Source: Syntrophaceae bacterium (lineage in GTDB: Bacteria; Desulfobacterota; BSN033; UBA1163). Taken from it: a stretch of 58,586 nt of DNA. Location of the stretch: assembly GCA_013388645.1 (NCBI GenBank), contig JACAEV010000145.1:1-58586 (forward strand), read 5' to 3'. Shown piece by piece: positions 28,199 to 38,253 of this stretch (positions within the stretch are counted from its first letter, which is position 1; each line of letters opens with the position of its first letter). The translations under genes and the position numbers were made by a program. Under the pieces are notes generated by a model. The model searched no databases. It saw only the letters and a list, made by a program, of their open reading frames with translations, and had not been told where the DNA came from.

Positions 28199-28419
28199 TC
28201 ACCGACGAGAACATACAAAGACTCTACCGAATGAAACTCAAAGAGAAGAAGCCCATGACCAAGCTGATAAACCAGATCCTTGACGAGTTTTTCTTGACCT
28301 ATGACCACAACACAACCGAAAGGAGGGAGATGACATGGATCACACCGGCTCAGACAAATTCGCCCTTGAGGCCTTCAGCCTGGCCTTTGCCATCCAGCGA
28401 ATTTTCCAATCCAGACTGA
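28183..28419 (+). CDS. Small hypothetical
   Basis: Overlapping gene chain. Confidence 0.35.
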   Translation: MYQPLITDENIQRLYRMKLKEKKPMTKLINQILDEFFLTYDHNTTERREMTWITPAQTNSPLRPSAWPLPSSEFSNPD

Positions 28420-28541
28420 TACCACCGGAGGCGAAGGAAAGACTGTTCCATGACTACCGCAAACTCAAGGAGAGCGTAACACTCCTTACTAAGATCAGAG
28501 AGAACAAGGAGGCATCTGAGAAGATGTCGCAGAGAAAATAA
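28335..28541 (+). CDS. Small hypothetical
   Basis: AGGAGGGAG 5' of ATG. Confidence 0.4.
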   Translation: MDHTGSDKFALEAFSLAFAIQRIFQSRLIPPEAKERLFHDYRKLKESVTLLTKIRENKEASEKMSQRK

Positions 28542-28567
28542 CAAAAAGGTCGAACGGAGGACAACCC

Positions 28568-29011
28568 ATGACAATACCCGTCATTAGAAACTTCAAAGAG
28601 GTGATCGAGAGCAGAGACATCGACCGGATGGGCAAGGAGCTTTACCACTTTCTTACCCTCTACTGCGGATTTATTGCCCATTACGACATCAACGGGTTCA
28701 AGGCCACATACAGGGCCCCAAGGGATTTCGCAGAGGTCTTTATCAGGCACTTTGACAAGGAACACCGATATTACAACGGAACCTATGCCTGCCACCAGGA
28801 GCTATATAAGGACACCGGGCTTACCAAGGCTGAGATCAAGAATGAGTTCGAACGAATAGTCGACCTCCACAAGCATTTGATATCCAGATGGGTGAAAGAA
28901 TCCCTCCGAAAGGAACGCTACGCCCTATATCTAAAGCTCAAAGAAGAATTCGAAGGGAGTGAGCACGATGACCTACCGAGCCACCAAGAACGAACTGAAC
29001 GAGGTTTTTAA
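28568..29011 (+). CDS. Hypothetical protein
   Basis: 147-aa ORF with upstream GGAGGA. Confidence 0.5.
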   Translation: MTIPVIRNFKEVIESRDIDRMGKELYHFLTLYCGFIAHYDINGFKATYRAPRDFAEVFIRHFDKEHRYYNGTYACHQELYKDTGLTKAEIKNEFERIVDLHKHLISRWVKESLRKERYALYLKLKEEFEGSEHDDLPSHQERTERGF

Positions 29012-29243
29012 GCTCTTCTGCAAAGCCATCGGCAAGAGAGTGGCAACGACTTACAACGACACCGGAGCCTGGACCCTAGACTACGCCAAGGAATATGGTG
29101 GCTACGTGATCCAAGAGATCATCAACGACAGAGGGGCCAAAGAGACGCCATTAGGAGACCAGCGATTCACCGCCACAGAATTGGTTGAAAGAATGCGATT
29201 TGCCCTCCACTGGCTTGAGCAAAAAGATCGAAACGAGGAGTGA
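28959..29243 (+). CDS. Small hypothetical
   Basis: ORF overlapping the previous gene end, spacing consistent with a translationally coupled chain. Confidence 0.4.
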   Translation: MSTMTYRATKNELNEVFKLFCKAIGKRVATTYNDTGAWTLDYAKEYGGYVIQEIINDRGAKETPLGDQRFTATELVERMRFALHWLEQKDRNEE

Positions 29244-29253
29244 CTCCGAAGCA

Positions 29254-29568
29254 ATGTGGAACGAATCAACAAAGGAACAGCTTGCAAACCTCCCAAAGCT
29301 CTGCGAAACCGAGAAGGTCCCTCTGAAGGACAAGCCGATCTATATCCACTTCTTCATAGGAGACTGCGACTGGTTCATCTCTGAATATGACGGTGAAGAC
29401 CTATTCTTTGGCTATGCTACACTTGGCGACCAAAACTTTGGCGAGTGGGGATATATCTCTTTTACCGAATTAAAGAATATCAGAATCCCGCCAGGCATCC
29501 ATATAGACTGCGAACTCTTTGCCCCACCGCTTAGGGCTTCAGAGATCGTGGAGATAAGAATCCGCTAA
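29254..29568 (+). CDS. Hypothetical protein
   Basis: ATG at 29254 in the 29185 ORF; GAGGAG upstream. Confidence 0.4.
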   Translation: MWNESTKEQLANLPKLCETEKVPLKDKPIYIHFFIGDCDWFISEYDGEDLFFGYATLGDQNFGEWGYISFTELKNIRIPPGIHIDCELFAPPLRASEIVEIRIR

Positions 29569-29819
29569 AAACCATGAAACGATGCAGTTTCCGTAACGCG
29601 TTAGGGTTGCACCGTATAAGGTGTTGACGAAAATGGATTGAAAATGAGTACGCTGAAGACATCAGGGCATAGCAGCACTCCAGGACTACTCCGCCTGAAG
29701 GAAATCGAAAACCGCTTGCGGCCACATGACAGAAAAATTGTAGTCGCATCTTGATTTAGAAGGGCTTTTCCCTTATATTGAACCCCATAAATCAACCTTA
29801 TTTCGAAGAGGAGGGAAAA

Positions 29820-30122
29820 ATGGCTCAGAAGAAATTGATGGCAAAAGGACAAATCGTTACACACTTTGCAGAAAAATTTGAAATTTCCAAGAAGGCCGCT
29901 GCATCCATTATTGATGAATATGCAGCTTTGGCAATGGCTGAGACGAAGAAAAAAGGTGCATTTGTGCTTCCAGGTATTGGTAAATCCGTTCTTGTCAAAA
30001 GAAAGGCTCGAACGGGTCGAAACCCTGCTACCGGCGAAGCGATCAAGATCCCAGCAAAAACCGTCGTCAAGATTAGGCCGGCCAAAGCATTTAAGGACGC
30101 AATTGTTCCTCCGAAAAAATGA
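29820..30122 (+). CDS. HU/IHF family DNA-binding protein
   Basis: ATG at 29820 after GAGGAGGG; FVLPGIGKSVLVKRKARTGRNPATGEAIKIPAKTVVKIRPAKAFKDAI. Confidence 0.9.
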   Translation: MAQKKLMAKGQIVTHFAEKFEISKKAAASIIDEYAALAMAETKKKGAFVLPGIGKSVLVKRKARTGRNPATGEAIKIPAKTVVKIRPAKAFKDAIVPPKK

Positions 30123-30136
30123 CCTTATGACAAACA

Positions 30137-30172
30137 GAGGCGGGGAGAATAAAGAAACCCGCCTCTTTTTAT
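30137..30172 (+). terminator. Rho-independent terminator after HU gene
   Basis: GAGGCGGG...CCCGCCTC followed by TTTTTAT. Confidence 0.85.
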
Positions 30173-30482
30173 TCCACTCAGGATAGCCGCCTCTAATTTG
30201 GCCTGATGGGTTTCAGAGATTGTCTTACCACTAAAGCTACTTCATTTTAACGTTTTCACAAGTCATTAGCGGGAACTGTATCCAGGGTTTGAAGATTATG
30301 AGTTGAAAGTAAGTACAACGATAAAGATAAGCGGGCCTCCTTCAAATTCGTTTTGGCGAGTAGTATAAACATACGGCTCACAAATGTTTTGAAACGCTGA
30401 GGAAATGGGACCTCTGAGAAAAGTTTTTGGGAAGCCAATCATTAAAGGGTATTATAACCTCTCTCGATGTTGGTTTCCCTTA

Positions 30483-33302
30483 TCAGAATTGCGTGAATTT
30501 GGCTACCCTGCACTGCCTGAGCTGTATGCGTTCTTCGCTGCACCGGCCTGAATCTACCGGCTTTGATCCCTTGGGGCGCTTCCGTTCCTTGAATTGGTCA
30601 ATTTCTTTCTCACCAGAGATCAGAAAACTCAAGAACGATTTTTTCTGAAAACGACAAGTCTGAGCAATCCCGAGCAGTCGCAGGTACTCAACAGCCATGC
30701 GTTTGAAGAAGCTTCCTGAAATTTTCCTTTGGATTGCCAAATGTCGACTCGCCCTCTCCGCCATATTGTTGTTCCAGGGTATTCCGTCCTCATCCAAGAA
30801 CTTAAACAGGCTTTCCCGATAACGATTAAACCGCTTCTGATACTTTTGGGTGACTTCACCCTGGTAATCTTTGGTATCGACGACATGCCCGTAAAATTGC
30901 CCTACTAACCGTCTATGTTTATTGAGGTGTCGTCGCTTTAGGCCATATTTCTGAACGTCGGTCATAATCGGAACAAGCAGGTCCTTAAAGGCTCCAACAA
31001 AACCCTCAAACTCCTGGTCATAAGGGTTCTTCCAAAGGTCATCATTTAAATCTCGGATCAGGTGAACCAAACATTTTTGTTGTCGATAGCAACATGAATC
31101 ATACCCAGCATAGAAATCGGAGATCAGAACGCCACCGTAACCATTGAGGATATCCTGAACTAAGGTGGATTCCCGCGTCTCTGTTAGTCGAAAAACCACG
31201 TGAGTGCCGTCTGTAAATACCCAAACGTAGTGATTGATTCCCTGAATATTGATCTTCGTCTCATCAACATGAATGAAAGGACTTGTCAAAATCCTCTTCA
31301 TCAGCATTTTTTCGGTGAAGGTATAATACTCAGCCAAATCAGTCATAAAGTTCACAATGCTGCCTTCGCTGATTTGCTCGCAGAACAAGTCTTCAGCTAC
31401 CCGTGATATTGCACTGTATGGAAGCCGAAGTGTTATCCGCTGGTATGCCGCCCAAGCTCGAAAGCGATGCCCAAATAAACGACCTCTGAACTGCCTGATT
31501 CCTGGTGGAGGATAGCAACGATGGCAGTGGGGGCAATAGGCAATGGCCCCCACATATTTCGTAATCGTCTTTTTACACCCATTCTTCGTAAATACCAGGT
31601 CAATGACAGTGTGCTCAGCCAGTTTATCAGATGGTGATAAGGGCTGGCCTCTGTGTCGGGGACACCTAATGGCGCGTCTAACACTAATTAGCTTGCCGGC
31701 TTTCGCGGGAATAATTCTTTGAAACCCCTGATGTCCTTGGGGAGCACCCAGTTTCTTTTGCCCTTTCTTTTCCTCGGTTTCGTCCTGTCGTATTCCAATG
31801 CGGTTCCTCCTGTACTCGGCGTGAGCTGACCTCAGTATCCCTTCTAACGAATCATGAATATACTGTCCGGAACAGGTTGTGTTCTGCTTTGGAGTGTCAG
31901 CAAAGTCTACGTCAGACCTATTAGTAGCTGCATGACCAATGTTCCGCAGTTCAGTGACTAAGAGGCGTAGTGCCTGGCAATCTTCCAAATTATAAGTGAG
32001 AATTTGTTCCTTGAGAATGCAGTCCTTGGAAGCTTCCCATTGCAACCACCACACGACACTTTGCAGGCCAGAGGCATCTGAAAAACTCCAGGTCGCACCT
32101 ACGAATTTCCCCAAATCCTTCAAGGTATTTGACCTTGTAGGGAAATACACCTTCCCGAAAATGAATGAGGTGACATTGACGAGCCGCCTTTTAATTGAGT
32201 CACAATCCAGATCATATTTCTTGGCGATTCGATCAAGGCCCTTGGGCTCGTAGCTCCCGTAATGGTAGATGGGAGCATCAGGATGTTCTTCGGCAATACG
32301 CAAGAGAGTAGTAAAAATATTGCGTTCGTCTTCGGGCGAATCCGCCCACAATGAATGGCGTTCGACACTCCCCTGAGCCGAGATAATGAGGCCAATGAGG
32401 TAGTAAGTACCGTGATCCGGTACGCCCTCAATATCGAGGAAAAGCTCGGTCGGATGCACAGGAATAGATGGTGGCTGGTGGATGTATATTTTTCCGGTAC
32501 GCAGTGCTAACGCCTGCAGCTCCAGGTTGAACCTGGATGGGACATGTGCTCGTTTTCTTCTCTGGCGCCTGGGCTTGAAAAGATAGGAAAGTTGATTGAT
32601 GGTAAAAATACCTTTCTTGTGATACTTCCTCATGACCTTGGGAGTCATATGATACAGCAGGCTCAGATTGTCCTCTTTCTCAGCTTGATCGAGACAGGTT
32701 CTCTTGAAGGGGCAGATCCGGCAATGGTCTTTGAGAATAATTTGAGGAGGCTGCGGAGGAATATTGGCTTTCCATGTTTTTAGGGTATCGATAATCGGTC
32801 TGAGTTGTGTGCTCATCTTTGCCAACTGGACACGAGACACGTCACCCGCTGCGTTTACAATAACCCCATTCACACGACGGTAATTAAGGGCCTTGACGAG
32901 AACGTGTCCAATGACTGCCAGTCGGACTTTTTGATCCGTAGTAATGATTTGAGTGCCTACGACCAGATGTGGCACATAGTGCCTCCGTGCCTTCAAGGGA
33001 CCAAGCCGCATACGAACCAGAGCATCAACCTTGACCTCCAGGTCGTCGGCCTTAAACTCGTACGAAGTAATAACGTCGGCATTGTGAAGGTCTCCCTGGT
33101 TTCTATATTGCCGAATGTTGAATCCATCTGCTGCCAACGAATCAAGATAGTTCTTCAGACTCATAGAGGCGTATGCATCAAGAAGAGCGAGGTATTCGTG
33201 AGGGGGATCACCTGCATCTCCGCGTAAAAGCAGGTAACCCTTACGTTGGCAAAGCCAATATGCCGCCACAAGTTCAGGCGTAATGGAATCATCGGGTGGC
33301 AT
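30483..33302 (-). mobile_element. Fusion protein: Cas4/RecB-like (TM0106-like) domain + DEDD RNase H-like exonuclease + IS66-type DDE transposase (copy 1)
   Basis: Cys motifs LCQRKGYLL and CRICPFKRTC; exonuclease LFLDIEGVPDHGTYYLIG, YHYGSYE, YNLEDCQAL; IS66 motifs HVDETKINIQGINHYVWVF, VLISDFYAGYD, WNNNMAERASRHLAI. Likely ATG at 33302 (MPPDDSITPEL). Confidence 0.85.
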
Positions 33303-33591
33303 TGCAGCCCCAGCCGTTCTGGCTATCAAATTTCACACTCATACCTGTTAACGTGGAATTATTACTGCCCTGCTTTCGAGACACTTTCGTCGCCATCGAT
33401 TAGGTCAATATGCATGCGTCATCCTAGGGAGAACTCTTCGCAATATACATATTTCATTGAGATTGGTCAAATTACCAAGTGCAATCTTGCATGACGGTCG
33501 AAATCATTCAACCAAAGACTTCAGGAAGTTATCCTCGGGAAAGCATAGCCTTACCCAAGTATCGTGGATTTTGGTTGTTGGATGCTCCATC

Positions 33592-33834
33592 TCATCCTAC
33601 GATTAGCAAGACAACGTAGGGCACGACATTGAATACCACAAAGACAATTTTGAATAACGCGAAAAACGAGTAAATTACCACATTGTAGGCATCCCGAGAG
33701 ATGGGGAACCACTTGCTTTGCATCCTGTACACCCAATCACTGGCAAATACACAAATCATGGCCGCGAAAACAAACCAGGCTCCGTTTATAATTGTGCACC
33801 ACATGAAAAATCTTTGAAGCGTATTAATATCCAT
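33592..33834 (-). CDS. Small membrane protein, DUF6868-like
   Basis: MDINTLQRFFMWCTIINGAWFVFAAMICVFASDWVYRMQSKWFPISRDAYNVVIYSFFALFKIVFVVFNVVPYVVLLIVG. Confidence 0.6.
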   Translation of the reverse strand: MDINTLQRFFMWCTIINGAWFVFAAMICVFASDWVYRMQSKWFPISRDAYNVVIYSFFALFKIVFVVFNVVPYVVLLIVG

Positions 33835-34038
33835 AATGTTTCTCCTTTCAGTGCGTGAATCCAAGGGGGGGCGAACATTATTTTGTATGGATGCCAAGTT
33901 CTTATGAAAAACCAGGCCAGCTAACCATCACTGATCCAAACCTACACCCTACAGTCTTCCCTGTCAAATCACTCTTTGAGGAAGAATTAACCTCACATCA
34001 CGTCCCCACGTAATCCCGCCATTGCCAAAATGTTAATT

Positions 34039-34123
34039 CCTTTCATGCGTTCAATTCTCTCTATTTATAGAGGGGTCAACATCCCGTGCTTCTCGTTACA
34101 TTTTATGAAAGGAGGGTAATCCT
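34039..34123 (+). promoter_or_regulatory. Promoter/leader element, copy B, upstream of the DUF932-DnaN operon
   Basis: CCTTTCATGC...TTATAGAGGGG...TCTCGTTACATTTTATGAAAGGAGGGTAATCC matches copy A at 24950-25034. Confidence 0.55.
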
Positions 34124-34318
34124 GTGAGGAGAAACTACAACGAATTTAGGGATGTCTGGTTCGGCTGGCAGGACAAGATATCCATCACAATTCTGGATTT
34201 TCCAATCCTGCTGGTCCGAAAGTACGAATGGATAGAGAAAGAAAGGTCTAACTGGCTGGTCCAAGTCATGGGCGTTGACCTGCTCCCTTCGATCACAAGG
34301 AAGCTGAGGCCATTATAA
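34124..34318 (+). CDS. Small hypothetical (GTG start)
   Basis: GGAGGGTAATCCT 5' of GTG. Confidence 0.45.
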   Translation: MRRNYNEFRDVWFGWQDKISITILDFPILLVRKYEWIEKERSNWLVQVMGVDLLPSITRKLRPL

Positions 34319-34332
34319 GGAGGTGTCCTTCT

Positions 34333-34501
34333 ATGAACTGTCTATGGTGTGGAGACCCCAGTCGAATTGTACGACCCCGGAATGTATCCATTCTGCGATA
34401 GGTGTTTAGCCAACATCGAAAACTTAGGCATAGACTTAGACGAGGCAGAAAGGAAGCTGATCCCAGAGACAATTATCACACAAGTGGAACCGAAGCGGTG
34501 A
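34333..34501 (+). pseudogene. Small zinc-ribbon gene split by an apparent single-base frameshift
   Basis: Frame 1 MNCLWCGDP; +1 frame VELYDPGMYPFCDRCLANIENLGIDLDEAERKLIPETIITQVEPKR; RBS AAGGAGG. Confidence 0.45.
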
Positions 34502-34559
34502 AGGAAACGAATTAGGGCCACCGATGCCAATTATTTAGAGAAGAAAGGAAATCCAGATT

Positions 34560-34800
34560 CCTGTAACCATTTATGATCAGGTGCCCTCTCGTATTGAGGG
34601 TTAACTGCGTCTGAGAACCGCAATAGCGGAGGATCGCAGCCCGATCAGTTTTGAAGTCCGGTGTCTGTGAGGCGAGCAGCAAGACCAGCAGAGGGCCCAT
34701 ACGGAGAGTGTGGACATGACACCCATCGACGGGTGGAGAAGAGGCCATATCACGCCAAGACTCTGTCTGTGAGCGGAAAGCCAAGACCAGCACCGGGCTT
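34560..34800 (+). ncRNA. Candidate structured non-coding/leader RNA
   Basis: Serial hairpins 34584-34600, 34618-34629, 34632-34646 plus CACCC-ATCGAC-GGGTG; two imperfect ~36-nt direct repeats (34661-34696, 34763-34798); 5' of the DUF932 gene. Confidence 0.35.
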
Positions 34801-34821
34801 CAAATAAAGGAGGAAAAAACT

Positions 34822-35928
34822 ATGGAGACCGCATTGATTCAAAGAACTGAGTTCGAAACACCCCAAACCACCGACCCAAGAGAAGCTAAGCTGAAGGATA
34901 TCATCGAAAAAGGCAAGGCCAGCCTCCACAAAGCTCTCGAAGAGATCCAACACGAGTTTTCGACCCGAGAGGACATGGCCGTAAGGCCCACAGCCATCGA
35001 ATTCCTCGTCCAGGACCACAGAATCCAGCCCGTTATCAGGGACGAAGCCTATGATTTGACGGACCACAGCCAGAGCCAAATGCTAACCCGAGCCGGCATC
35101 CCAGCCCAGTTTGCCCAAAAACTGATGGACCTCGAAGAGAATGAACTTCTATCGAGGAATCTGAAACGATTGACCGAGAGGATGGAAGACGGCGGAATCC
35201 TGCTCCGTCGAGTAGGCACCACCATTAAGGGATGGCTCTCCCCTGCCTACAAACGGATGGACGCCGCTCCAATCATGGAGGCGTTCCTGAGGCGAAGCCT
35301 GGAAAAAGGATTTGTCCCATACCGAGGCATGAATACAGATTACCGTTACCAGATCTCCATGATTCAACCAAGAATCTGGGACCCAGTACCAGGTGAATTC
35401 GTCATCTTCGGAACCAGCCTCGTGACAGGTGATTACGGGAACCAGAGCCTTGAGATAAACCTCCTCATGCTCCGAATTGTCTGTCTGAACTTAGCCATAG
35501 GCTACGACATGTTCAGAAAAATCCATCTTGGCTCCAGATTCCAGATGGGGGAAGGCGACGAGATCATCCCTATCAGTCAGAAAACGATCAAGCTTGACAC
35601 AGACACAATCTCTTCCGCCATCATAGATGTGGTAGACGCAAGCAATGACCACATCAAACTCCTTGAGAACAAGATCCAGGAGGCAAATGAAAAGGAAATC
35701 AGAGACCCAAAGGCCATCTACGACACTCTGAGAAAGAGAGGAATCCGAAAGGAGATAGTCGAGCAGATCAAAACCTCTTATGACCTCCCGCAGGAAGTCG
35801 AGATCCTGCCCAAGGGGAACAACCTCTGGAGGCTTTCCAACGCCATAAGCCTCGTGGCCAAGGGCATCGAGAAGACAGACGAGAAGCTCGACCTCGAAAA
35901 GGAGGCCATGAACCTCCTTCTGACCTAA
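34822..35928 (+). CDS. DUF932 family phage/plasmid-like protein
   Basis: MLTRAGIPAQFAQKLMDL..., RRVGTTIKGWLSPAYKRMDAAPIMEAFL..., LVTGDYGNQSLEINLLMLRIVCLN. Confidence 0.65.
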   Translation: METALIQRTEFETPQTTDPREAKLKDIIEKGKASLHKALEEIQHEFSTREDMAVRPTAIEFLVQDHRIQPVIRDEAYDLTDHSQSQMLTRAGIPAQFAQKLMDLEENELLSRNLKRLTERMEDGGILLRRVGTTIKGWLSPAYKRMDAAPIMEAFLRRSLEKGFVPYRGMNTDYRYQISMIQPRIWDPVPGEFVIFGTSLVTGDYGNQSLEINLLMLRIVCLNLAIGYDMFRKIHLGSRFQMGEGDEIIPISQKTIKLDTDTISSAIIDVVDASNDHIKLLENKIQEANEKEIRDPKAIYDTLRKRGIRKEIVEQIKTSYDLPQEVEILPKGNNLWRLSNAISLVAKGIEKTDEKLDLEKEAMNLLLT

Positions 35929-36011
35929 TGAAGTACCATATCAAATAGCACCGAAGGGCGACTCTATTACAGGGCCGCCTTTTCTCTTTTTGAAAGAAGG
36001 GAGGAGAACCG

Positions 36012-36152
36012 ATGCACGAATGCGAAATCTGCGGGAATGTCTTCGAAATCGAGTGGATCGCAAAGGGTAAGGACTATAACGATTTTGGCCACTGGTACTG
36101 CCCCTTTTGCGGGGCGATGTTTGACACGATCATCATCGAAGAAACCCCATAA
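36012..36152 (+). CDS. Small zinc-ribbon protein (46 aa)
   Basis: MHECEICGNVFEIEWIAKGKDYNDFGHWYCPFCGAMFDTIIIEETP; GGAGGAG RBS. Confidence 0.6.
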   Translation: MHECEICGNVFEIEWIAKGKDYNDFGHWYCPFCGAMFDTIIIEETP

Positions 36153-36154
36153 CG

Positions 36155-36526
36155 GTGATCAGCATGACTTCAAAGCAACTCGAAAGAAAGATCAATCAGC
36201 TCTACACCCGGAAGAAACTGGTCGAGACGGTGGGAAGTCTGGAGGAGGCCATAAAGGCCTTCTTGCTCATCGAAGGCAAGACAGAAATCCACACAGAGAA
36301 ATTCATCATTAGCCTGGTGAATGGAAGACTGGACATCTCTGTGAGAACGTCCATCGATCCCAACCAGCTCATTCTCGACTTCACCAATCCCAAAGAAAAG
36401 GAGGAATGTAGCAATGAAAGTATTGACCCACAGAAAACCATTACTGGAAGGACTCGACCTGGTCAAAGACGCCGTGTCCAAGCACACTGCTCTCCCGATC
36501 CTGAAAGATGTGAAGATCACTGCTGA
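36155..36526 (+). CDS. Small hypothetical overlapping dnaN start out of frame
   Basis: ORF runs 113 nt into the dnaN CDS. Confidence 0.4.
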   Translation: MISMTSKQLERKINQLYTRKKLVETVGSLEEAIKAFLLIEGKTEIHTEKFIISLVNGRLDISVRTSIDPNQLILDFTNPKEKEECSNESIDPQKTITGRTRPGQRRRVQAHCSPDPERCEDHC

Positions 36527-37523
36527 AGGAGACAGCGTCTATCTTTACACTACTAACCTCACGACCGGCATTAAGACTCGTGTCAAAGAGGCCGATGTCA
36601 TTGAACCAGGCATTGCCCTCTGCGATACCATGAAACTCCTTTCCATCGTAAAGGAGCTACCTGATGCCGAGATCATTCTAACCAAAGAGGAAAACGGCCA
36701 CGTGAGAGTGGAGTGCGAGAACGTCAGCTTCAAGTTGGTAGGTCTCAGTGAAGAGGAATTCCCGAACGAGATGGAACCCTCGGAGGAAAACGGCTTCTCT
36801 ATAGGTCAGGAATTCTTCACAGCCTTATTGAAAGTCAGACATGCTGCCTCGAAGGAAGAATCCCGATACAACATCAACGGCATCTACTTCGACAAAGCTA
36901 TCGTGGCGACAGACGGGCATCGACTGAGCCTGACCAGGGATACCAACCCACTGAGAAATACCCTTGTCCCTTCTGAATTCGTTAACACGATTCTGAGACT
37001 GAGGAGGAACGGGAACCAGTCCTACAGACTCTCTCGATCCGACACCACCATCTTTTTCTGTTCAGACGACCTGATAATCCACTCCAGGCTGATCGATGGA
37101 GAGTTCCCGGATTACGAACAGGTCATTCCACAGACCCATGAAAGAACAGCCACCATGGACAGACGCAAGCTCCATCACGCCATCAAGAGAATCATCCTGA
37201 TGAGCGACAAGTCCAATCAGATCCGTTTCGAGTTTAATAGAAATCGGGTTCTCTTGACATCGGCAAATCCAGACGCGGGTGAAGCCCGAGAAGAGTTCGA
37301 ATGTCATTATGAATCAACCTCTCCCAAAGAAATATCCTTCGCCATAGGCTTCGCTGGCAAGTATATTCTCGATGTCCTTGAGGTCTTAGAAGGTGACCAG
37401 GTGACATTCCTTATGAACGACCCCGGCCAAGCAATGACGATAGAGGAGAAGAATTCCACTCACATCATCATGCCAGTCCGCCTCATGGAATCATTCCAAC
37501 AGGAGGAAAGTAAGGCAGCTTAA
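36414..37523 (+). CDS. dnaN: DNA polymerase III beta subunit (sliding clamp)
   Basis: ALPILKDVKI, YNINGIYFD, IVATDGHRLS, IDGEFPDYEQVIP, AGKYILDVLEVLEGDQVTF, IIMPVRL. Confidence 0.9.
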   Translation: MKVLTHRKPLLEGLDLVKDAVSKHTALPILKDVKITAEGDSVYLYTTNLTTGIKTRVKEADVIEPGIALCDTMKLLSIVKELPDAEIILTKEENGHVRVECENVSFKLVGLSEEEFPNEMEPSEENGFSIGQEFFTALLKVRHAASKEESRYNINGIYFDKAIVATDGHRLSLTRDTNPLRNTLVPSEFVNTILRLRRNGNQSYRLSRSDTTIFFCSDDLIIHSRLIDGEFPDYEQVIPQTHERTATMDRRKLHHAIKRIILMSDKSNQIRFEFNRNRVLLTSANPDAGEAREEFECHYESTSPKEISFAIGFAGKYILDVLEVLEGDQVTFLMNDPGQAMTIEEKNSTHIIMPVRLMESFQQEESKAA

Positions 37524-37563
37524 CCATCTTGATCAAAGAGAGAACGCAAAAGGAGGAACCACC

Positions 37564-38223
37564 ATGAACAGAGCACTTTTAGAAAAACCATTTGAACCAA
37601 GTCAAATCAAACAGCGTCAGGGCAAATTCGGCCATATTTTAGACTATGTTGAAGGTCACGTTGTCACTTCAAGGTTAAACGATGCCTTTGACGGCAACTG
37701 GTCATTTGAGGTCGTGAAATATCGAATTCTTAAAGACACTGACGAAGTCCTGGTCCTCGGAAAGCTAACGGCCGAGGGGGTCACCAAGATGGCTTTTGGT
37801 TCAAAGGAGATTGAAAGGAGCAAAGACACAAAAGCCATCATCAGCCTCGGAGACGACCTCAAAGCCGCTTCGACGGATGCATTGAAGAAAGCAGCCTCAC
37901 TCCTCGGAGTAGGCCTATATCTTTACTCCGATCAGAGACCCAACGGTAAGCCAGAGGAGGGAAAGTCAGAGACACCGGATAAAGGGCTTCCTAAAGGCAA
38001 TGAAAAGAACCAACCCGGACCTAAGAATGAACCAAGCTTCGAAGGAGATAATGGAAGCCGCCTTACCAATAAACAGCTCGCAATGATCTTCGCCGTAGGA
38101 AAGTCAAAGGGCCTCCAGACCAAAGAGATCAAGGACAAGGCTCTGGCCACATTCAACAAGAACCTGAACTTCCTCACCAAGGCAGAGGCATCAATATTCA
38201 TCAACGCTCTCCAGGCATTATGA
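37564..38223 (+). CDS. Rad52/Rad22 family single-strand annealing protein
   Basis: YVEGHVVTSRLNDAFDGNWSFEVVKY...SLGDDLKAASTDALKKAASLLGVGLYLY. Confidence 0.85.
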   Translation: MNRALLEKPFEPSQIKQRQGKFGHILDYVEGHVVTSRLNDAFDGNWSFEVVKYRILKDTDEVLVLGKLTAEGVTKMAFGSKEIERSKDTKAIISLGDDLKAASTDALKKAASLLGVGLYLYSDQRPNGKPEEGKSETPDKGLPKGNEKNQPGPKNEPSFEGDNGSRLTNKQLAMIFAVGKSKGLQTKEIKDKALATFNKNLNFLTKAEASIFINALQAL

Positions 38224-38253
38224 GGGAACAATAACTAAAAAGGAGGACACATC

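Noticed and set aside
30190-30250. tRNA-like stretch on the minus strand (GTAGCTTTAGTGGTAAGAC...CTGAAACCCATCAG)
   Set aside because: No complete cloverleaf, no T-arm consensus and the anticodon loop lacks T33; not supported as a tRNA
30250-33560. Terminal inverted repeats or target duplications for the IS66 fusions
   Set aside because: No convincing matched ends could be identified by eye on either copy
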